Source: Variovorax beijingensis
GTDB lineage: Bacteria; Pseudomonadota; Gammaproteobacteria; Burkholderiales; Burkholderiaceae_C
Assembly (NCBI RefSeq): GCF_003951285.1
Contig: NZ_RXFQ01000013.1
Coordinates: 104,127-168,126, forward strand
Reading direction: 5' to 3'
DNA length: 64,000 nucleotides
Below are positions 59,272 through 64,000 of this stretch, piece by piece. The translations under genes were made by a program, and so were the position numbers. Each line of letters starts with the position of its first letter. Position 1 is the first letter of the stretch. The notes beneath the pieces were generated by a model. It was not told the DNA's origin. It did no database searches and saw only the letters and a list, made by a program, of their open reading frames with translations.

Positions 59272-60078
59272 CTAGGTGCCGAAGCGGTTCGCGTCGGCCG
59301 GCAGCGCCGCCGCGGCGAGTCCGCGCAGCACGTCGCCCACCACGATCACCGCGGGGCTCGCGATGCCGGCTTCGGCAATGCCGGCCTGCAGCCTGTCGAG
59401 CGTGGTCGCAACGTGGCGCTGGTGCGGCAGGCTCGCGTGCTGCACCACGGCCACGGGCGTGTCGCCGGGCAGGCCGTGCAGCAGTTCGCGTTCGATGTGG
59501 CCGGCGCCCGCCACGCCCATGTAGATCACGAGCGTGAGCCGCGCGCTGTGCGCGGTGGCGGCCAGCGCGCGCCAGTCGGTCGGGTCTTCGGCCGCGCCGG
59601 CGCCGGTCTTGGCATGGCCGGTGACGAACACCACGCCCTGCGCATGGTCGCGGTGGGTCAGCGGCACGCCCAGCGAGGTGACGGCGGCGAGGCCGGCCGT
59701 GATGCCGTTGACCACCGTGCATTCGATGCCGGCCTCGCGCAGGTGCTCGACCTCTTCGCCGCCGCGGCCGAAGATGAACGGGTCGCCGCCCTTGAGCCGG
59801 ACCACGGTTTCGCCTTCGCGCACCGCGGTGATCATGAGCCGCTCGATGAAGGCCTGCGGCGTGCTCTTGCAGCCGCCGCGCTTGCCCACGTGCACGATGC
59901 GCGCATCGGGCCGCGCATACGAGGCCAGGATGCTCTCGCTCACAAGGTCGTCCACCAGCAGAACCGTGGCGGCCTGGATCGCCTTGACGGCCTTGAGGGT
60001 GAGCAGCTCGGGGTCGCCGGGGCCGGCGCCCACCAGCGTGCAGCTTCCGGCGGTGGATGAAGAAGTGGCGTTGTTCAT
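59272..60078 (-). CDS. cobA: Uroporphyrinogen-III C-methyltransferase
   Basis: A 268-residue SAM-dependent enzyme (SUMT) that makes precorrin-2, the precursor of siroheme and cobalamin. TLVGAGPGDPELLTLKA, VRLKGGDPFIFGRGGEE and GITAGLAAVTSLGVPLTHRD are diagnostic. No CysG dehydrogenase/ferrochelatase domain is fused. Siroheme would serve nitrite reductase, which fits the nasA-ybiB-cobA order. Its ATG overlaps the ybiB stop (ATGA). Confidence 0.95.
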   Translation of the reverse strand: MNNATSSSTAGSCTLVGAGPGDPELLTLKAVKAIQAATVLLVDDLVSESILASYARPDARIVHVGKRGGCKSTPQAFIERLMITAVREGETVVRLKGGDPFIFGRGGEEVEHLREAGIECTVVNGITAGLAAVTSLGVPLTHRDHAQGVVFVTGHAKTGAGAAEDPTDWRALAATAHSARLTLVIYMGVAGAGHIERELLHGLPGDTPVAVVQHASLPHQRHVATTLDRLQAGIAEAGIASPAVIVVGDVLRGLAAAALPADANRFGT

Positions 60079-60980
60079 GCGTGGGATGCCAGTTGCGTGA
60101 TGTGCCTCACCTGCGTTGCGATGGCCTCCGGCACGGGAAGCTCGCCATTCAGCACACGTCGCGTGTACTCGGCCGTGGTCGCGACATCGATCTCCTTCGG
60201 CAGGCCCGGCACTTCGCTCGCCGTGCCGCTTTCCTGGGCCTGCAGTTCGCTGCGCACGCCGCGCACGAAGCCGTCGATCTGCGCGGTGCGGCGCGGGTCT
60301 GAAACGACCTCGCCCTCCAGGCCGCGCGAGAGCAGGGCGGTCATGCCCATGAGCTCGAAGGTTTCGCCCATGGTGCGCGCGTATTCCGGATGCGTGTAGC
60401 TTGCCACGATCACGCAGGGACCGATGGTCGGCTGCATCAGCTTGACCACGCTGTGGCCAGGGTTGCGCAGGCCCACCACGCGGCGCACGTCGAGCAGCCG
60501 CTTGAGCGCGGGATTGAGCAGCTCGGTCGGCGCAAAGCCCACTTCGCCGGAAGGAACCTTGCGGATGGCCGGCAGCGCGGGCACGTCCAGCGCCTCCAGC
60601 ACGTTCGACGCCAGCACGCGCGAGGTTTCGGTGGCGCTGCCGTGCACCAGCACCGGCAGGCCCTCGCGGGCCAGCAGCAGCGCCAGCAGCGGCGTGAGCA
60701 CCGGCAGCCGGCGCGCGCCGTTGTAGCTCGGCAGCACGACGAGCGGGCGGTCGGCGGCGGGCAGGTGGTTGAGCCGCGCATGCGTGGCATCGAGGAAACC
60801 GGCCATCTCCTCGGGCGTTTCGCCCTTGATGCGCATGGCAAGGCAAAAGCCGCCGATCTCCAGGTCGGTGACGGTGCCGTCCAGCACCTGGCCGAACAGG
60901 TCGGCGGCCTGTTCGCGCGTGAGCGGCTTGGCGCCTCGCGCGCCGCGGCCGATTTCCTTGATGTATTGGCTGATTCCCAT
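60075..60980 (-). CDS. ybiB: YbiB (TrpD2) DNA-binding protein
   Basis: A 301-residue protein with the fold of anthranilate phosphoribosyltransferase (TrpD) but belonging to the TrpD2/YbiB group, which binds nucleic acid and is LexA-linked in E. coli. REQAADLFGQVLDGTVTDLE is the N-terminal helical domain; LPVLVHGSATETSRVLASNV replaces the KHGN-type substrate loop of the true enzyme. It is sandwiched between nasA and cobA and overlaps the latter by 4 bases. Its job in a nitrate operon is unclear. Confidence 0.9.
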   Translation of the reverse strand: MGISQYIKEIGRGARGAKPLTREQAADLFGQVLDGTVTDLEIGGFCLAMRIKGETPEEMAGFLDATHARLNHLPAADRPLVVLPSYNGARRLPVLTPLLALLLAREGLPVLVHGSATETSRVLASNVLEALDVPALPAIRKVPSGEVGFAPTELLNPALKRLLDVRRVVGLRNPGHSVVKLMQPTIGPCVIVASYTHPEYARTMGETFELMGMTALLSRGLEGEVVSDPRRTAQIDGFVRGVRSELQAQESGTASEVPGLPKEIDVATTAEYTRRVLNGELPVPEAIATQVRHITQLASHA

Positions 60981-61027
60981 GGGTGCGCCGATTGTCCCGC
61001 AATGCTTATGCCGGAATGCAAGTCGGC

Positions 61028-63823
61028 TTATGCACCCTCGGCCACGGTCTCGGCGGGCGTTGCGCGCACCATGCGCTTGAGCTCGGGCAGGCAGGAGCCG
61101 CAGTTGGTGCCGCATTTGAGCGCACCCTGCAGCGCGGCCAGGCGTTCGTCGGGCGTGCCGGTGCAGCGGCCCAGTTCGGCCTGGATTGCCAGGTCGGTCA
61201 CGTTGAAGCAGGTGCAGACCGGATGTCCGCGGGACTGCACCGCCACCGGCGCGTGCGCGCCCGGCGACAGCAGCAGCCGGCCGTAGCTCTGCGCCGGAAT
61301 CTCCTCGCGCAGCAGGGTGCCGATCCACGCCTCCGCGCTGGTGTCGCCGCCCAGCAGGAAGGCTTCGAGGCCGGCGTTGCCGTCGGCGCGCCGCACCAGC
61401 CGCGCCACGCGGCGCTGGCCGCGCCGGCGGTCGGCGTAGCGCAGGGCATCGCTGCCGCGCAGGCCGAGCAGGCCTTCGATGCGGTCGATGGTTTCGTCGG
61501 CCGGCGCATCGTGCGCGGCGGCGCGGAACAGGATGCCGCTGCGTTCCTCGCCCGGCGTGTTGCCCGAGAACGGCACGCAGGTGGCAAACGGAAACATCGC
61601 CATCATCGGCTTGAGCGCCTGGTGCGCGGCCAGCGCGGCCTCGGGCGGCAGCCAGGCCATGGCCAGGAGCGACCACGGCAGCTCGGCCTTGAGGATCTTG
61701 ACCGGCGTGTGCTTGAGTTCGGGCTGCTTCGAGGTGGGGCAGTAGGCCGAGGTGGTCAGCGCATTGATGCCGGCCAGCGGCGTGCCGGTCGACGAGCAGC
61801 CGCTCAGGTATTCCTCGCCCCAGTGCATGGCGACGAAGGCCTGGCTCAGGCCGATCTCGGCGCTGGCCTGCACAGGCAGCAGGATCGAGCCGCGCCTGGA
61901 GGTCAGGTGCACGAGGTCGCCATCCTTCAGCTGGCGGCGCGCCATGTCCTGCGCATTCATCTGCACCAGCGGCTCGGCCACGTGGCCGAACAGGCGGCCG
62001 ACGGTGCCGGTGCGGCTCATGCCGTGCCACTGGTCGCGCAGGCGCCCCGTGTTGAGCGAGAACGGATAGCGCGCCTCGCGCGCCTCGGCCACCGGCTTGT
62101 AGACGGTGTCGACGAAGCGTGCGCGGCCGTCCGGCGTGGGGAAGATGCCGTCTTCGTAGAGGCGTGCGCGGCCGGTGGCCTCGCCTTCCTTCAGCGGCCA
62201 TTGCTGCGGCCCCGCGCTGTCGAGCATCGCGTAGCTCATGCCGGTGATGTCGAGGTCGCGCCCGCGCGTGGATTCGCGGTGCTCGTTCCACACCCGTTCG
62301 GCGCTGTCGTAGGGAAACAGCGTGGGAGTGCGGCCGAGCCGCTGTTCGAGCCGCTGCGCGAAGTCCACGGCAATCGACCAATCGTGGCGCGCCTCGCCGG
62401 GCGCCGCCACCGCCGGCCGCACGCGCGAGATGCGGCGCTCGCTGTTGGTCACGGTGCCTTCCTTTTCGCCCCAGGTGGTGGCAGGCAGCAGCAGGTCGGC
62501 GAAGGCGCAGGTGGCGGTGGTCGAAAAGGCTTCCTGCACCACGACGAATTCGGCGCGCTCGAGGGCGCGGCGCACCGTGGCCTGGTCGGGCATCGACTGG
62601 GCGGGGTTGGTGCAGGCGATCCACAGCGCACGGATCTCGCCATCGGCCGCGGCCTGGAACATCTCGACCGCGGTCTTGCCGGGTTTTTCGGGCACCGAGG
62701 GCACATTCCACAGCGCCGCCACTTCGGCCCGGTGCGCGGGATTGGCCAGGTCGCGGTGTGCGCTCAGCAGGTTGGCCAGGCCGCCCACTTCGCGCCCGCC
62801 CATGGCGTTGGGCTGGCCCGTGAGCGAGAACGGGCCGGCGCCGGGCTTGCCGATCTGGCCGGTGGCAAGGTGCAGGTTGATCAGCGCCGCGTTCTTCGCG
62901 GTGCCGCTCGACGACTGGTTGAGGCCCTGGCAGTAGAGGCTCAGCGTCGCGGGCGAGGTCGCGAACAGGCGCGCCGCGGCGAGCAGGTCTTCTTTCGAGA
63001 TGCCGCAGATCTGCGCCACCTTGTCGGGCGTGCATTCGCGCACCGTGGCCTTCAGTGCATCGAAGCCGCTGGTGTGGGCCGCGATGTAGCCGTTGTCGGT
63101 CCAGCCTTCCCACAGCATCAGGTGCAGCATGCCGTTGAACAGCATGACGTCCGTGCCGGGCTGGATCGGCAGGAACAGGTCGGCGATCTCGACCGTGTCG
63201 GTGCGGCGCGGATCGGCCACGATGATCTTCAGCCCCGGGTTCGCGGCCTTCGCATCCTCGATGCGGCGGAACAGGATCGGATGCGCCCACGCGGCATTGC
63301 TGCCCACGATGAAAAGGCATTGCGCATGCTTGAGATCGTCGTAGCAGGCGGGCGGCGCGTCGGCGCCCAGCGTCTGCTTGTAGCCGGCCACCGCGCTGCT
63401 CATGCACAGGCGCGAGTTGGTGTCGATGTTGTTGGTGCCGATCAGGCCCTTGGCAAGCTTGTTGAAGACGTAGTAGTCCTCGGTGAGCAACTGGCCCGAG
63501 ACATAGAAGCCCACGGCGTCGGGGCCGTGGTCGCCGATGACCTGGGCGAACTTGTCGACCGCCATGTCGAGCGCGCCGTTCCAGCCGATGGCTTCGGGCG
63601 CGGCGCCGCGCCCGGCGCGCCGCATCGGCTGCAGCAGCCGGGTCTGGCGCGTGACCGTGGCCGTCGCCGTGAGATGCAGCGTCGAGCCCTTGGTGCACAG
63701 GCGCCCGAAATTCGCGGGGTGGTCGGGGTCGCCGCGCACGCCGGTGATCTGGGCGCCATCGGATTCGATGACGACGCCGCAGCCGACGCCGCAATAGGGG
63801 CAGGTGGAGCGAGTCTCAGCCAT
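61028..63823 (-). CDS. nasA: Assimilatory nitrate reductase catalytic subunit with fused 2Fe-2S (BFD-like) domain
   Basis: A 931-residue cytosolic molybdoenzyme reducing nitrate to nitrite. The N-terminal CPYCGVGCGVV (Cys8, 11, 15) with GRLCTKG binds a 4Fe-4S cluster; molybdopterin regions such as NIDTNSRLCMSSAVAGYKQ follow, and the molybdopterin-binding C-domain is present. The last 70 residues hold CTCFNVTDL and KCGTNCGSCLPEL, a BFD-like 2Fe-2S domain found in NasA/NarB forms that take electrons from NADH or ferredoxin. It lies 23 bases after the partial nirD-type gene. Confidence 0.95.
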   Translation of the reverse strand: MAETRSTCPYCGVGCGVVIESDGAQITGVRGDPDHPANFGRLCTKGSTLHLTATATVTRQTRLLQPMRRAGRGAAPEAIGWNGALDMAVDKFAQVIGDHGPDAVGFYVSGQLLTEDYYVFNKLAKGLIGTNNIDTNSRLCMSSAVAGYKQTLGADAPPACYDDLKHAQCLFIVGSNAAWAHPILFRRIEDAKAANPGLKIIVADPRRTDTVEIADLFLPIQPGTDVMLFNGMLHLMLWEGWTDNGYIAAHTSGFDALKATVRECTPDKVAQICGISKEDLLAAARLFATSPATLSLYCQGLNQSSSGTAKNAALINLHLATGQIGKPGAGPFSLTGQPNAMGGREVGGLANLLSAHRDLANPAHRAEVAALWNVPSVPEKPGKTAVEMFQAAADGEIRALWIACTNPAQSMPDQATVRRALERAEFVVVQEAFSTTATCAFADLLLPATTWGEKEGTVTNSERRISRVRPAVAAPGEARHDWSIAVDFAQRLEQRLGRTPTLFPYDSAERVWNEHRESTRGRDLDITGMSYAMLDSAGPQQWPLKEGEATGRARLYEDGIFPTPDGRARFVDTVYKPVAEAREARYPFSLNTGRLRDQWHGMSRTGTVGRLFGHVAEPLVQMNAQDMARRQLKDGDLVHLTSRRGSILLPVQASAEIGLSQAFVAMHWGEEYLSGCSSTGTPLAGINALTTSAYCPTSKQPELKHTPVKILKAELPWSLLAMAWLPPEAALAAHQALKPMMAMFPFATCVPFSGNTPGEERSGILFRAAAHDAPADETIDRIEGLLGLRGSDALRYADRRRGQRRVARLVRRADGNAGLEAFLLGGDTSAEAWIGTLLREEIPAQSYGRLLLSPGAHAPVAVQSRGHPVCTCFNVTDLAIQAELGRCTGTPDERLAALQGALKCGTNCGSCLPELKRMVRATPAETVAEGA

Positions 63824-63846
63824 GGATCGATGCCTCTGTTTCGCGT

Positions 63847-64000
63847 CTAGCTGCTGTGCGGCGCCTGCACGTCGAAGGTCTCGTCGCCCAGCTTGCCGGC
63901 CGTGGCGGCGCCGGGGCCGGCGCGCGGCGGTGCCAGGTCGAGCGCATGCGTCTTCAGCTCGACCACGTTCATCATGACCTGGCCATCCTCGAGCTTCACC
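63847..64000 (-). CDS. nirD: Probable nitrite reductase small subunit NirD, C-terminal end only
   Basis: Only the last 51 codons are in the window, ending at TAG (63849-63847). The visible part reads VKLEDGQVMMNVVELKTHAL and then a Pro/Gly/Ala-rich tail ending in FDVQAPHSS. The first segment fits the final strands of the Rieske-like NirD domain (VKVEDGxV), and the position directly before nasA suits it. The long tail is unusual. The identity is inferred; another small redox protein is possible. Confidence 0.55.
   Translation of the reverse strand, partial: VKLEDGQVMMNVVELKTHALDLAPPRAGPGAATAGKLGDETFDVQAPHSS

Noticed and set aside
60075..63794. A 1239-codon open frame on the minus strand
   Set aside because: The part beyond 60980 is nasA in the wrong frame; only ybiB at the end is genuine.
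1..64000. CRISPR arrays, tRNA or rRNA genes, transposases
   Set aside because: No regularly spaced repeats, cloverleaf-like sequences, rRNA segments or transposase motifs were seen on reading both strands by eye; a covariance-model scan was not possible.

Overview
The window is a dense, very GC-rich stretch of chromosome with no gap above 300 bases that lacks a gene. I see no tRNA, rRNA, CRISPR array, insertion sequence or prophage. Several traits point to a betaproteobacterium of the family Comamonadaceae, probably Variovorax or a close relative: three tripartite-tricarboxylate (Bug/TctC) binding proteins without permeases, a C-rich/G-rich intergenic repeat of a kind I associate with that family, and the gene sets mutS-anbu, mogA-yjgA/pmbA, rpsU-yqeY and nasA-ybiB-cobA. 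The genus is an inference from gene content and style, not from a search.

Layout. 1-2.0 kb: 3' part of a self-sufficient cytochrome P450 fused to its reductase (CYP116B-like), convergent with an orphan LuxR-type response regulator. 2.9-7.2 kb: a leftward operon mutS, anbu (proteasome-like peptidase), alpha/beta hydrolase. 7.3-9.0 kb: an unrecognised gene and corA. 9.0-10.6 kb: a long hairpin repeat, then a His-rich PadR repressor and a siderophore-interacting ferric reductase in one operon (NfeR/NfeF type) behind a clear palindrome. 10.7-19.0 kb: an HDOD protein; an operon of two Bug proteins and a sulfatase facing a MarR regulator; a third Bug protein facing a PcaQ-like LysR gene that overlaps a DUF418 membrane protein gene. 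18.9-26.2 kb: LysE exporter with divergent Lrp regulator, a tightly coupled suhB-FUSC-mscS set, trmJ and cysE.

26.2-39.0 kb is a heavy-metal resistance block: cadR/cadA with a textbook MerR-type promoter, a CPA2 antiporter, the czcRS two-component system and czcICBA. 39.1-42.7 kb holds an NmrA-like protein, mogA-yjgA and pmbA. At 42.98 kb a probable deletion scar joins the 3' half of a fumarylacetoacetate-hydrolase gene to the last 40-odd codons of an AraC regulator. It is followed by a 1023-residue LuxR/ATPase regulator with an N-terminal zinc-ribbon-like motif, a truncated haemoglobin, a secreted cupin and a DUF4242 protein.

47.6-54.5 kb holds a nucleoside deoxyribosyltransferase, a LysR/TauE pair, rpsU-yqeY-nudix with an internal terminator, and an operon of a membrane fatty-acid-hydroxylase-type protein, a NlpC/P60-like lipoprotein and a BaiN-like flavoprotein. 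54.6-59.2 kb is a spermidine/putrescine-type ABC transporter with a candidate sigma-54 promoter. 59.3-64.0 kb is nitrate assimilation: the end of a probable nirD, then nasA, ybiB and cobA for siroheme. The last two regions suggest a nitrogen-supply theme at this end of the window.

No wholly new system stands out. The most rewarding points are the anbu operon, the NfeR/NfeF operon, the MarR-Bug-Bug-sulfatase unit, the deletion scar beside the zinc-ribbon LuxR regulator, and the desaturase/lipoprotein/flavoprotein operon.
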